A DNA stretch of 64,000 nt from Amycolatopsis mongoliensis. GTDB taxonomy: Bacteria > Actinomycetota > Actinomycetes > Mycobacteriales > Pseudonocardiaceae. Position numbers and translations under genes: made by a program. Where the stretch lies: positions 2,108,001 through 2,172,000 of the forward strand of contig NZ_CP127295.1 of NCBI RefSeq assembly GCF_030285665.1, read 5' to 3'. Shown in pieces: positions 38,798-47,196 of the stretch. The notes below the pieces were generated by a model. That model was not told the DNA's origin. It searched no databases and saw only the letters and a program-made list of their open reading frames with translations. Every line of letters begins with the position of its first letter. The first letter of the stretch is position 1.

Positions 38798-39904
38798 ATG
38801 ATCCCCATCACCGTGGTCGACGTGCGCGACGCGGAGGACCTCGTCGTCGAGGTGCTCCGCTCCGGCGCCATCGCACAGGGGCCGATGGTCAAACGCTTCG
38901 AAGACGCCTTCGCGGCCGTCTCCGGGACGAAGCACGCGATCGCGGTCAACAGCGGGACCACCGCGCTGGTCGCCGCGCTCCAGGTCCTCGACCTGAAGCC
39001 GGGCGACGAGGTCGTCACGTCGCCGTTCACCTTCGTCGCGACGCTGAACGCGATCCTCGAGGCCGGTGCGACCGTCCGCTTCGCCGACATCCGGCGCGAC
39101 GACTTCGCGCTCGACCCGGACGCCGTCACCGCCGCCGTCACCGACCGCACGAAGGTGCTCATGCCGGTGCACCTCTACGGCCAGACCGCGGACATGGGCA
39201 AGCTCGTCCCGCTGGCCGCCGAGCACGGGCTGCAGGTCATCGAGGACTCCGCACAGGCCGTCGGCGCGTCGTTCGAGGGCAAGCAGGCCGGTTCGTTCGG
39301 CATCGGCTGCTTCTCGCTGTACGCGACGAAGAACATCACCACAGCCGAGGGCGGCATCGTCACGACGGACGACGACGCGCTGGCCGACAGGCTGCGCGTG
39401 CTGCGCAACCAGGGGATGCGCGCCCGCTACCAGTACGAGACCGCCGGGCACAACTACCGGATGACCGACCTGCACGCCGCCGTGGGCATCCCGCAGCTGG
39501 CGAAGCTCGACCAGCTGACCGCGGCCCGCCAGGCGAACGCGAAACGGCTGTCGGAAGGCCTCGCCGGCACGCCCGGCCTGGACACCCCGCAGGTGCTGCC
39601 GGGCCGGGAGCACGTGTGGCACCAGTACACCGTGCTGGTCGGGCCGCACGCTTTCCTCTCGCGCGACGAGCTGGCCGCGGCGCTCACCGAACGCGGCGTC
39701 GGCAACGGCATCTACTACCCCAAGGTCGTCTTCGACTACGACTGCTACGCCGACCACGACCTGATCCCGGGGGCCCGCGTCGAGGACTTCCCGGTGGCTC
39801 GCGCGGTTTCGGAGCAGGCGCTTTCGCTGCCGGTGCACCCGCAGCTGACCGAGTCCGACCTGGACACCATCATCGACACCGTTCGCGAGCTGTTGGGCGC
39901 ATGA
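38798..39904 (+). CDS. DegT/DnrJ/EryC1-family sugar aminotransferase
   Basis: A 368-residue PLP enzyme: [43 protein letters not shown], the PLP lysine Lys178 in [12 protein letters not shown], and [14 protein letters not shown]. These enzymes aminate keto-sugars on nucleotide carriers. GAGAGA lies 9 bases before the ATG at 38798. It overlaps the following oxidoreductase by 4 bases. In sugar pathways this pairing makes 3-amino sugars that are then N-acylated, which fits the divergent LpxA-like acyltransferase. Confidence 0.9.
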   Translation: MIPITVVDVRDAEDLVVEVLRSGAIAQGPMVKRFEDAFAAVSGTKHAIAVNSGTTALVAALQVLDLKPGDEVVTSPFTFVATLNAILEAGATVRFADIRRDDFALDPDAVTAAVTDRTKVLMPVHLYGQTADMGKLVPLAAEHGLQVIEDSAQAVGASFEGKQAGSFGIGCFSLYATKNITTAEGGIVTTDDDALADRLRVLRNQGMRARYQYETAGHNYRMTDLHAAVGIPQLAKLDQLTAARQANAKRLSEGLAGTPGLDTPQVLPGREHVWHQYTVLVGPHAFLSRDELAAALTERGVGNGIYYPKVVFDYDCYADHDLIPGARVEDFPVARAVSEQALSLPVHPQLTESDLDTIIDTVRELLGA

Positions 39905-40857
39905 CGCATCGGATAGCTCTTGTCGGGAGCGGGAACATGGGTTCCCTCCACGCCCGCGTCCTCGCCGGCAGCGAACGCGTGCACCTCGTCCGCGTGATCG
40001 ATCCGCGCGAGGAAGCGGGCCGGGCCGTCGCCGAGCGGTACGAAACGCGGTGGACGCCGGAGATCGGCTCACTGTCCGATGTGGACGCCGTGGTGCTGGC
40101 GTCGGCCACCGAAGCGCACTACGAGCTGGCACAGGAGATCTTCGGCCAGGGCAAGCCGATGCTGGTGGAAAAGCCGGTGTGCAACAGCTTCGAGCTCTCC
40201 CAGGAGATCGTCGCGCTGTCGGCGTCGAAGGGCATCCCGCTGATGTGCGGGCTGCTGGAGCGCTACAACCCGGCGGTCATGACGGCGCTGGCGCTGGTGC
40301 AGGAGCCGGTGCACCTGATGGCGCGCCGCCACGGCCCGTACGCGCCGCGCATCAAGACGGGCGTCGCGTGGGACCTCCTCGTGCACGACGTCGACCTGGC
40401 GATCCAGTTCTTCGGCGGCGCGACGCCGTCGCGGGTCACCTCCGGCGCGGGCTACTTCCACCCGTCGTCGGTCGAGGGCGCCGAGGACACCATCGAGACG
40501 GTGCTGTCGTTCCCGACCGGCCTGGCCACGGTGTCCGCCTCGCGGCTGGGCCAGAAGAAGGTCCGGTCGCTGGTGGTGTCGGAGCTGGACCGGCTGATCG
40601 AGATCGACCTGCTCCGCCGCGACGTCACGATCTACCGGCACGTCTCGCACGACTCCGTCACCCCGGACGGCCTCGGCTACCGGCAGCAGACGGTGATCGA
40701 GATCCCGGAGCTGGTCACGGCGCGGGAGCCGCTGGCCACCCAGCTGGACCGGTTCTGCGACCTGCTCGAGGGCAAGATCGACCCCGACACCGAGCGCGAG
40801 CTCATCCTGCCGTCGCACCACGTCGTCGAGCAGGTCCTCACGCAGGCCGCGGCCTAG
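39901..40857 (+). CDS. Gfo/Idh/MocA-family oxidoreductase
   Basis: A 318-residue NAD(P)-dependent dehydrogenase: [17 protein letters not shown] (4-20), EKPVCNS (90-96), and a [15 protein letters not shown] active-site region. Family members oxidise or reduce sugar nucleotides; the WlbA/WbpB type feeds a DegT aminotransferase. The ATG overlaps the aminotransferase stop (ATGA). The stop codon is shared as CTAG with the convergent peptidase gene. The longer open frame upstream is a shadow of the aminotransferase. Confidence 0.88.
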   Translation: MTHRIALVGSGNMGSLHARVLAGSERVHLVRVIDPREEAGRAVAERYETRWTPEIGSLSDVDAVVLASATEAHYELAQEIFGQGKPMLVEKPVCNSFELSQEIVALSASKGIPLMCGLLERYNPAVMTALALVQEPVHLMARRHGPYAPRIKTGVAWDLLVHDVDLAIQFFGGATPSRVTSGAGYFHPSSVEGAEDTIETVLSFPTGLATVSASRLGQKKVRSLVVSELDRLIEIDLLRRDVTIYRHVSHDSVTPDGLGYRQQTVIEIPELVTAREPLATQLDRFCDLLEGKIDPDTERELILPSHHVVEQVLTQAAA

Positions 40858-42245
40858 CTGACCGGCACCGGGAACGCGGCCGGGCTCCGGCGCCCGCCGG
40901 GGCCCACCGCGCGGACGGCGAAGAACACGTTGTCCTTCGACAGGTCGATCTTCGCCGTCAACGCCGGGCCGACGTCGATCGCGTGAGTCCAGTCCGGTGC
41001 CGTCGTTTCGCGCCAGAGGACCTCGTAGCCCACCGCGCCCGGCGTCGCGTCCCACAGCAGTTCGGAGTCGTTCGTCAGCGCCGCCGTACGGATCTTGACG
41101 CCCTTCGGCGTGCCCGGCGCCGTGGCGAGCGACCACAGGGCGGCGCCGTTCACCCGCGCGACCCGGGCGATGAACGGGAAGTCGCAGAACTCCGGCAGGT
41201 CGCCGTACTGGACGCCGTTCTCCACGCGGACGTCCTGGTGCTGGTGCGCGAAGTCCTCGGCGGGCTCGGTGAACCGCACGGCCGGGTAGCCCTGCTCGAG
41301 GAAGCCGATGTGGTCGCCGCCGCGCAGGTAGCGGTCGCGGCGGTGGATCACCCGGACCGTCATGCCGGTCGCGTCGTTCTCCGCCACGGACTTCACGAAC
41401 CGGGCCAGCTGCCGCGGCGGTGAGTCGTTCTCGCCACCGATGCTGCGGCGCAGGTTCGCCTCCGCCGGCGTCTCGGCGGTCGGGACGCCCTCGGCGAACA
41501 GGCGGACCGTCGCCGGGTCCCGCGTGCCGTCGTCGGCCCGGCTGGAGCCGACGATGTCGTCGGTGAACATCGCCTGGACGTCGGTGCCGGCGGCCTTGAA
41601 CTGCTGCGCGAGGTGCTGCGCGCCGTAGAGGCCCTGCTCCTCGCCCGCGACGGCGGCGAAGACGATCGTCGCGGCCGGCTGCCGGGCCGAGAGGACCCGC
41701 GCCAGCTCCAGGGAGACCGCGACGCCCGAAGCGTCGTCGTCCGCTCCCGGCGCGTCGCTCGTGAAGTTCATGACGTCGGTGCAGCGCGAGTCGTAGTGCC
41801 CCGAAACGACGTACACGCGGCCGGGGTCGGTGGACCCGTGCAGCGTCGCGACGACGTTCGTGATCTTCGTCGGCACCGGGATCCGGTCGGCGGGCGGCTG
41901 GACGTACGACTGCAGCTCGACGGTCAACCGGCCCTCGGAAGCGGCCGCGACCTGCTGGAACTGCGCGAACAGCCAGTCGCGCGCGGCGCCGATGCCGCGG
42001 GGACCGCCGTCTTGGGCGGACAGCGTGTGCCGGGTGCCGAACGCGGCCAGCCGCCGCACGGTCGCCTCGATCCGCCGCTCGTCGACCTGCCGCAGCAGCG
42101 CGCGCAGGTCCGGGCCGGGACGCTGCGGCCGGACGGGGCCGCCGGGCCCGCGATCGCCGAGTTCGGCGGCCCCGGCCGGAACACCGGCCGCGGACACCAC
42201 CACCGAAGCCGCCGAAGCCGCGAGAAAAGCTCGTCGAGAGGTCAC
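40854..42245 (-). CDS. Secreted M28-family zinc aminopeptidase with C-terminal fibronectin-like domain
   Basis: A 463-residue exported peptidase. A twin-arginine signal ([12 protein letters not shown]) is followed by the M28 core with metal ligands in [35 protein letters not shown] and [10 protein letters not shown]. The last about 85 residues, [17 protein letters not shown] and [11 protein letters not shown], resemble a fibronectin type III domain. Expected to cleave N-terminal residues from peptides outside the cell. The GTG at 42245 is used; the mature start is near residue 27. No operon partner. Confidence 0.88.
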   Translation of the reverse strand: MTSRRAFLAASAASVVVSAAGVPAGAAELGDRGPGGPVRPQRPGPDLRALLRQVDERRIEATVRRLAAFGTRHTLSAQDGGPRGIGAARDWLFAQFQQVAAASEGRLTVELQSYVQPPADRIPVPTKITNVVATLHGSTDPGRVYVVSGHYDSRCTDVMNFTSDAPGADDDASGVAVSLELARVLSARQPAATIVFAAVAGEEQGLYGAQHLAQQFKAAGTDVQAMFTDDIVGSSRADDGTRDPATVRLFAEGVPTAETPAEANLRRSIGGENDSPPRQLARFVKSVAENDATGMTVRVIHRRDRYLRGGDHIGFLEQGYPAVRFTEPAEDFAHQHQDVRVENGVQYGDLPEFCDFPFIARVARVNGAALWSLATAPGTPKGVKIRTAALTNDSELLWDATPGAVGYEVLWRETTAPDWTHAIDVGPALTAKIDLSKDNVFFAVRAVGPGGRRSPAAFPVPVS

Positions 42246-42300
42246 GGATCCGGTCTTACGCCCACGCGGGGCCGCCGTGCACCGCCGACCGGACGTCCGG

Positions 42301-43017
42301 CTACTTGGTGAGCCGCTGGCCGTTCGCGTCGTAGGCGATCAGCGGGGTCAGCGACGCCGAGTCCGGCACGGCGACGGGGTCGAACCAGAAGAAGACCACG
42401 TTCGGGTCCGCGGTCCACTTGGTCAGGCTGGCCTCGACTGTCTTGCCGTGCACCGTCGTCGTGATCCGCGCCACCGGGCCGGCGAAGTAGCCGAAGACCG
42501 GGATGAGCTGGTCGCTGATGAGCTCGCCGCCGTCGGTGGCGTGGAAGCCGAACGACCGGTCGGAGCCGCGGACCTCGTTCGTGGCCAGCACGGCCTGCAG
42601 CGAGGTGCCCGAGCGGAACCCGGCCACCAGGCCGAAGTGGATGTCCGGCAGCTGCTGCGGCTCGTCGACGGCCCGCGCGAAGAACACGATCTCGCCGGCC
42701 TGCGTCTGGATCCCGGTGCCGACGACGTCGCCGATCGGCGGCTGCGCGGGCGGGCTGCTCGCCGACGCGGGTGCGGACGGCGTCGGCGGGGCCGGCGGCT
42801 GCGCGACCGGCGCGGGCGCGGGCTGCCGCAGCTGGACCGCGAACACGAACACCAGCACGACGACGGCCGCGGCGGCGATGCCCGCGGTGGTCGTCAGCGC
42901 GCGGCGGCGACGCCGGATGCGCGTGCCGTCGGCCATGATCTTGGCCAGGTCGGGCTCGGCGAAAGGTTCGCCGGGCGGCTGCCGGAGGGCGGCGCGGAAG
43001 TCGTCGAGGTCGTTCAT
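42301..43017 (-). CDS. Membrane anti-sigma-like protein with outside sensor domain
   Basis: A 238-residue single-pass protein. The cytoplasmic N-terminus (1-40, [12 protein letters not shown] and RIRRRRR) precedes one membrane helix (about 43-62), a Pro/Ala linker and an outside domain (about 97-238). Coupling to the sigma gene by a 4-base overlap makes an anti-sigma role likely, although no classical zinc-binding HxxxCxxC is visible. The outside domain is paralogous to the secreted protein at 43643-44239: both contain GSDR..GFHA, FGY..GP...IT and ADPNVV.FWF. It probably senses an envelope signal. Confidence 0.78.
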   Translation of the reverse strand: MNDLDDFRAALRQPPGEPFAEPDLAKIMADGTRIRRRRRALTTTAGIAAAAVVVLVFVFAVQLRQPAPAPVAQPPAPPTPSAPASASSPPAQPPIGDVVGTGIQTQAGEIVFFARAVDEPQQLPDIHFGLVAGFRSGTSLQAVLATNEVRGSDRSFGFHATDGGELISDQLIPVFGYFAGPVARITTTVHGKTVEASLTKWTADPNVVFFWFDPVAVPDSASLTPLIAYDANGQRLTK

Positions 43018-43523
43018 CGCCCGTTCCCTCCGATCAGCGTGTCCTCGGTGCCGGCCTCGACCCGCAGCTTGGCCAGCGCCCGCGAGTTCGTGCTCTTCAC
43101 GGTACCCAGCGAAACGCCGAGCTCACGGGCCACATCGGCTTCGGGCAGGTCGAAGAAGTGGCGCAGCACGACGACGGCGCGTTCGCGGTCGGTCAGCGTC
43201 CGCAGCACGGCGGTGAGCCACGCGCGCTGGGTGACGGCCTTGTCGACGTCGAACCGGTCCTGCCGGTCGGGCACCGCCTCGGTGGCGTACTCGCGGATCG
43301 GGCGCCGCCAGCCGTCGATGACGTGGTTCACCAGGACGGTGCGGGCGTAGCCGTAGGCGTCTTTGTGCCGGACCCGCGACCAAGCCGCGTACGTGCGGGT
43401 GAAGGCGGTCTGGGCGGCGTCTTCGGCCTGGTGGCGGTCACCGGTGAGCAGGTACGCGGCGTGGGTGAGCCGGGCCGAGGACGCACGCACGAAGTCCGCG
43501 AACTCCTCGTCGCCGCGCGCCAT
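43014..43523 (-). CDS. ECF RNA polymerase sigma factor, SigE-family
   Basis: A 169-residue sigma factor. Region 2 reads YLLTGDRHQAEDAAQTAFTRTYAAW; region 4 reads TLTDRERAVVVLRHFFDLPEADVARELGVSLGTVKSTNSRALAKL. The SLGTVKSTNSRAL ending is typical of the actinobacterial SigE-like group (TIGR02983). It is translationally coupled to the anti-sigma-like gene. Its own upstream region holds CAACC-15-CGTC, a good ECF promoter, mirrored toward the divergent secreted gene, so autoregulation is likely. Confidence 0.9.
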   Translation of the reverse strand: MARGDEEFADFVRASSARLTHAAYLLTGDRHQAEDAAQTAFTRTYAAWSRVRHKDAYGYARTVLVNHVIDGWRRPIREYATEAVPDRQDRFDVDKAVTQRAWLTAVLRTLTDRERAVVVLRHFFDLPEADVARELGVSLGTVKSTNSRALAKLRVEAGTEDTLIGGNGR

Positions 43524-43550
43524 CCGTCACCTCGTTCCGTCCCTCCCAGC

Positions 43551-43603
43551 GACGGCCGGGCCGCGGAAAGGTTGCTCTCAACCTTTCCGAGCGTACGCCC
43601 GTC
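43551..43603. promoter_or_regulatory. Mirrored pair of ECF-type promoters on an inverted repeat
   Basis: An 11-base inverted repeat (43564-43574 and 43579-43589, arm CGGAAAGGTTG) places a CAACC -35 on each strand. Plus strand: CAACC 43579-43583, 16 bases, CGTC 43600-43603, toward the secreted paralogue. Minus strand: CAACC 43574-43570, 15 bases, CGTC 43554-43551, toward the sigma gene. The shared CAACCTTTCCG suggests both are read by the adjacent sigma factor. Confidence 0.65.
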
Positions 43604-43642
43604 GTTCCCCCCGGACGATCTTGTCACCGAGGGAGGAACCGC

Positions 43643-44239
43643 ATGAGGAAACGCCTCGTCATCGCCGGTACCGTCGTCGCCGCGTGCGGCGCGCTGGCCG
43701 GGTCCGGCGTGCTGACCAGCGCGAACGCGGCACCTGCCGCGCCGGCCGCGCCGGTTGCTCTTGCCGCGGCACCGGTTTCGCCGCCGCCGACCCGCGTCTC
43801 CGCGCCCGAGCACGAGGTGCTGGGCGAGGTGATCCCGTCGGGCCTCGGCGACCTGGTCTTCTACGCCGTCAAGGTGCGGGAACCGCGGCTGCCGCGGACG
43901 ACGTTCGGCATCATGGCGGGCGCGCGCGACGCGTCGGGCCTGAAGGACCTGGTCATCGCGAACGAGACGGCGGGCTCCGACAGGGCGCCGGGCTTCCACG
44001 CGGTGACCGGCGGGCTGAACGCCGACGGCCACGACGTGCCGGCCTTCGGCTACTACGTCGGCCCGGCCGCGAAGATCACGGGCTCGACGGGCGTCGCGCA
44101 CCAGGCTCGCTGGAGCGCGGACCCGAACGTCGTCGTGTTCTGGTTCGCCCCGGGAACACCCGACCCGGAGCAGCTGAAGGCGTTCGACGCGGCGGGCGAG
44201 GAGCTCCCGGCGGGCCACACCGGCGTGGGGCACGGCTGA
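43643..44239 (+). CDS. Secreted paralogue of the anti-sigma sensor domain
   Basis: A 198-residue exported protein with a signal peptide (MRKRLVIAGTVVAACGALAG, cleavage near ANA-A at 28-30) and an Ala/Pro linker. The remaining about 130 residues align throughout with the outside domain of the anti-sigma-like protein: GDLVFYAVKV, GSDRAPGFHA (111-120), PAFGYYVGPAAKIT, SADPNVVVFWF (158-168). GGGAGGAACCGC precedes the ATG. Carrying the same sensor fold on a freely secreted protein driven by the same promoter suggests a ligand carrier, decoy or competitor for the anti-sigma. Function is inference; homology is visible. Confidence 0.78.
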   Translation: MRKRLVIAGTVVAACGALAGSGVLTSANAAPAAPAAPVALAAAPVSPPPTRVSAPEHEVLGEVIPSGLGDLVFYAVKVREPRLPRTTFGIMAGARDASGLKDLVIANETAGSDRAPGFHAVTGGLNADGHDVPAFGYYVGPAAKITGSTGVAHQARWSADPNVVVFWFAPGTPDPEQLKAFDAAGEELPAGHTGVGHG

Positions 44240-44357
44240 AACGTTGCGTAACCGATATCTCGCCCTCGGTCACCGAGTACTAGATTGTCGAGCGTGCGTT
44301 TCCGTGCGGAGTCTGCCCCGCCGCGCTCGCGCTGACCGCGAGTGCGAGCGGCTCCAC

Positions 44358-44393
44358 GACGGCGGCGTCGGCCTGCGCGCCGGCGCCGCCGTC
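44358..44393. terminator. Hairpin between convergent genes
   Basis: GACGGCGGCG (44358-44367) pairs with CGCCGCCGTC (44384-44393) across a 16-base loop, in the 162-base gap between the secreted sensor-like gene and the acetyltransferase gene. Otherwise that gap shows nothing recognisable. Confidence 0.45.
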
Positions 44394-44401
44394 ATCCAGC
44401 G

Positions 44402-45028
44402 CTACTCCGAGAAGTCGCCGGAAGGCGCGCCCCAGCCGGAAGCGTCGGCGCCGCGTTCTTCGGCCAGCGCCCGGCGGCGGGCGTTCTCCGCCCGTACCCG
44501 GTCCACTTCGGACTGGATGTACTCCTCGTCGTAGCGCTGGAACACCCGCGCCGGATTGCCCGCCACCAGTGTCCGCGGGGGAACGTCCTTCGCCACCACC
44601 GAGTTCGGCTGCACCGTCGCGAAGTCGCCGATCGTCACGCCCGCCATGATCACCACCAGGCCGCCGATGAAGCAGCCCTTGCCGATCTTCACCGGCTTGC
44701 GCTCGATCAGGTCGCTGCCCGAATGATTCTGCAGCGTCATGTTCGCGAGCCAGCTCGAGTGCGTGAAGATCAGCGTGTTCAGCCCGATGCTGGTGTGCTC
44801 GCCGATCTCCAGGCCGCCGCTCGCGTCGAGCGCCGCGCCCTCGCCGACCCAGCAGTGGTCGCCCATCTTGAGGTTCTCGGGACTGATGATCTTCACGCGC
44901 TCGCGCACGCGGCACGTCGAAGGCAGGCCGTAGAACTGGGCCCGCTCGGCGTCGTTCATGTACTGCGAGACGAGCTCGGTCAGGATCTGCGGGCGCAGCC
45001 GGTGGCTGCGCTCGTCATCGAAGAACAT
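44402..45028 (-). CDS. Hexapeptide-repeat O/N-acetyltransferase
   Basis: A 208-residue left-handed beta-helix acyltransferase: MGDHCWVGEGAALDASGGLEIGEHTSIG, FIGGLVVIMAGVTIGDFATVQPNSVVAKDVPP and the ending LVAGNPARVFQRYD. The closing V-x-GNPAR is typical of sugar acetyltransferases of the maltose-acetyltransferase/WbbJ type, with acetyl-CoA as donor. It is last in the minus-strand sugar operon and overlaps the GT4 gene by 14 bases. Likely acetylates the glycan made by its neighbours. Confidence 0.84.
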   Translation of the reverse strand: MFFDDERSHRLRPQILTELVSQYMNDAERAQFYGLPSTCRVRERVKIISPENLKMGDHCWVGEGAALDASGGLEIGEHTSIGLNTLIFTHSSWLANMTLQNHSGSDLIERKPVKIGKGCFIGGLVVIMAGVTIGDFATVQPNSVVAKDVPPRTLVAGNPARVFQRYDEEYIQSEVDRVRAENARRRALAEERGADASGWGAPSGDFSE

Positions 45029-46211
45029 CCGCTTCCGACACCATTTTCTCGAACGTGCGAAGGTGTTCCTCGGCGACGACGTCGAGCCCGAAGTTAGCTC
45101 GGACCATCTCGCTCTCGCGCTGGGCGATGAGCGCGCGGCGCTCCGGGTCGTCCAGCAGCTCGATCACCGTGCGCGCCACGGCTTCCGAGTCGTCCGGGCG
45201 GACCAGCAGCACGTTCTCGCCGTTGCGCAGCTCGATGCCCGGGTAGTTGTCCTCGGTGACCGACGCGATCGTCGCCGTGCCGGACAGCATCGCCTCCAGC
45301 GACGCCGTGCCGCAGCCGCCGTTGAGGTCGTGCGTGACGATGTCCGCCGCCGCGAAGTACGCCGGGACGTCCGCCTTCGGCACCGCGCCCGTGACCACCA
45401 GCGCGTCGGAAACACCCAGCTCGGCGGCCCGCTTCAGGAACGCGTCGTGGTAGACGCGGCCGACGACGATCACCCGGACGCCCGGGTGCACGGCCAGGAT
45501 GGCCGGCAGCGCCTCGATCAGCGGCAGCCGGTTGCGCAGCGGGATGACGTGCCCGAGCGAGACGATCAGCGGCGCGTCACCGATCTCGTGCTCCGCGCGG
45601 ACGTCCTTCGTCACCGGCTTCGCGAAGTGGCCGGTGTCGACCGCGATCGGGAAGTACTCCGAGTTCGCGTCGCTGGTGCCGTAGCGCTCGACGCAGTAGT
45701 CGACGCCGAGCTTGTCGAGGATGACGTAGCGAGGCCGGAGGTAGCGCAGGATCGGCTTCACGAGCACCGCGTCGAGCAGCCGGAACACGCCGCCGTACAG
45801 CTTGTTGTCGCTGATCAGCAGCGTGTGGATGGTCAGCAGCACCGGGACGTTCCGCCGCCGGGCGTAGATCCCGGCCAGCCACGACAGGTCGAAGAACTGG
45901 CCGTGCAGGTGGATCGCGTCCGGCTTGAACTCGTCCAGCAGCTTCCACAGCCGCCGCCAGTTGCCCGGCCGCAGCGACGCGAAGCTCATGTCGAAGTCGA
46001 TCGACAGGCCCACCTGCGGCATCTTCACCGCCGGGAGGCGCACGACGCGGTAGCCGTCGCGCTCCTCCTCGGCCGGGGCGTCGGCGTAGGCCGCCGTGAC
46101 GGCCAGGACCTCGTGCCCGGCCGCCACGAACTGCGCCGCGAGCGACGCCGACATGTGCGCGCTCCCGCCCACCCGGGGCGGGAAGAAGTTGTTCACCACC
46201 GCGATGCGCAT
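45015..46211 (-). CDS. Glycosyltransferase family 4
   Basis: A 398-residue GT-B retaining transferase: N-terminal VVNNFFPPRVGGSAHMSASLA (acceptor-side Gly-rich loop), HLHGQFFDLSW, and the donor-side E-x7-E-type motif GCGTASLEAMLSGTATIASV with a following EDNYPGIEL. It adds a sugar from a nucleotide donor to a membrane or soluble acceptor on the cytoplasmic side. The ATG at 46211 is chosen; the longer open frame upstream is a shadow of the epimerase. Donor and acceptor cannot be read from sequence. Confidence 0.88.
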   Translation of the reverse strand: MRIAVVNNFFPPRVGGSAHMSASLAAQFVAAGHEVLAVTAAYADAPAEEERDGYRVVRLPAVKMPQVGLSIDFDMSFASLRPGNWRRLWKLLDEFKPDAIHLHGQFFDLSWLAGIYARRRNVPVLLTIHTLLISDNKLYGGVFRLLDAVLVKPILRYLRPRYVILDKLGVDYCVERYGTSDANSEYFPIAVDTGHFAKPVTKDVRAEHEIGDAPLIVSLGHVIPLRNRLPLIEALPAILAVHPGVRVIVVGRVYHDAFLKRAAELGVSDALVVTGAVPKADVPAYFAAADIVTHDLNGGCGTASLEAMLSGTATIASVTEDNYPGIELRNGENVLLVRPDDSEAVARTVIELLDDPERRALIAQRESEMVRANFGLDVVAEEHLRTFEKMVSEADVLR

Positions 46212-46243
46212 CGCACGTCCTCGGGCCGGCCCCGCGGTGGCAC

Positions 46244-47173
46244 TCACTCGGTTTCCCGGACCAGCTGCCGCATACCCTCTTCGACGGTGATCCGCGGCTC
46301 CCAGCCGAGCACCTCGCGGGCGCGGGTGATGTCGGCGGCCCGCCGGGAAACCAGCACGTCCCGCTCGTTGAACTGCGGTTCGACGTCGACGCCGACGGCC
46401 TCGATGAGGATCTTCGCCAGCGCGGCGATCGACGTGTCGATCCCGGTGCCGATGTTGATCGGCAGGTTGGCCCGCTCCGACTCCAGCGCCGCGACGACCG
46501 CGCGCGCGAGGTCGTAGACGTGCACGAAGTCCATCGACTGGTCGCCGCGGCCGTCGATGATCGGCGGCTGGCCGGCGCGCAGGCGCTGGATGAAGTGGTT
46601 GATCACCGACGTGTAGTAGGCCTCGATCTTCTGGCCGGGGCCGTACACGTTGAAGAACCGCAGCGCGTTCCAGGACAGGCCCTTGGTGCGCTCGTAGAAG
46701 CCGAGCAGGTCCTCGCCCGCGCGCTTGGAGATGCAGTACGGCGTGAGCGGCTTGAGCTCGTCGTCCTCGTGCATCGGCAGCCGCTTCGGGTCGCCGTAGA
46801 CCGACGCGGTCGAGGCGAACACCAGGCGCTCGACGCCCTCGTCCGCGGCCGCGGCGAACACGTTGTGGTTGCCGGTCATGTTGATGTCGATCGACTCGTG
46901 CGGGTCGGCGATCGACTTGTTGATCGACACCGTCGCGAAGTGGATGACGTGCGTGCAGCCGCGCATCGCTTCGCGGACCGCGCCGCCGTAGCGGACGTCC
47001 TTCTCGACGAGCTCGACCTTGCCGGTCGCGACGAACTCGTTGACGCGGGTGCGGTCGCCGCGGGTCATGTTGTCGAAGATGCGCACGGTGTAGCCGCCTT
47101 CGAGCAGCAGCGGGATGACGTGCGCGGCGATGAACCCACCCGCCCCGGTGAAGAGCACCTTCTTGTCGGACAC
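46244..47173 (-). CDS. NAD-dependent nucleotide-sugar epimerase/dehydratase
   Basis: A 309-residue extended SDR: FTGAGGFIAAHV (NAD-binding GxxGxxx, 10-16), STASVYGDP, catalytic Tyr146-Lys150 (YCISK), and RFFNVYGPGQ. These match the UDP-glucose 4-epimerase-like group. The best start is GTG 47173 with GAGGAG six bases upstream; a TTG one codon earlier is the alternative. It lies 23 bases after the aminotransferase gene and 32 before the GT4, within a four-gene minus-strand sugar operon. Confidence 0.88.
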   Translation of the reverse strand: MSDKKVLFTGAGGFIAAHVIPLLLEGGYTVRIFDNMTRGDRTRVNEFVATGKVELVEKDVRYGGAVREAMRGCTHVIHFATVSINKSIADPHESIDINMTGNHNVFAAAADEGVERLVFASTASVYGDPKRLPMHEDDELKPLTPYCISKRAGEDLLGFYERTKGLSWNALRFFNVYGPGQKIEAYYTSVINHFIQRLRAGQPPIIDGRGDQSMDFVHVYDLARAVVAALESERANLPINIGTGIDTSIAALAKILIEAVGVDVEPQFNERDVLVSRRAADITRAREVLGWEPRITVEEGMRQLVRETE

Positions 47174-47196
47174 CAAATTCTCCTCGGTAGGGGGCT

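Noticed and set aside
44240..44401. Possible tRNA or small RNA in the 162-base gap
   Set aside because: No cloverleaf, T-loop (GTTCGAATC-type) or conserved RNA motif; only a GC-rich hairpin that suits a terminator.
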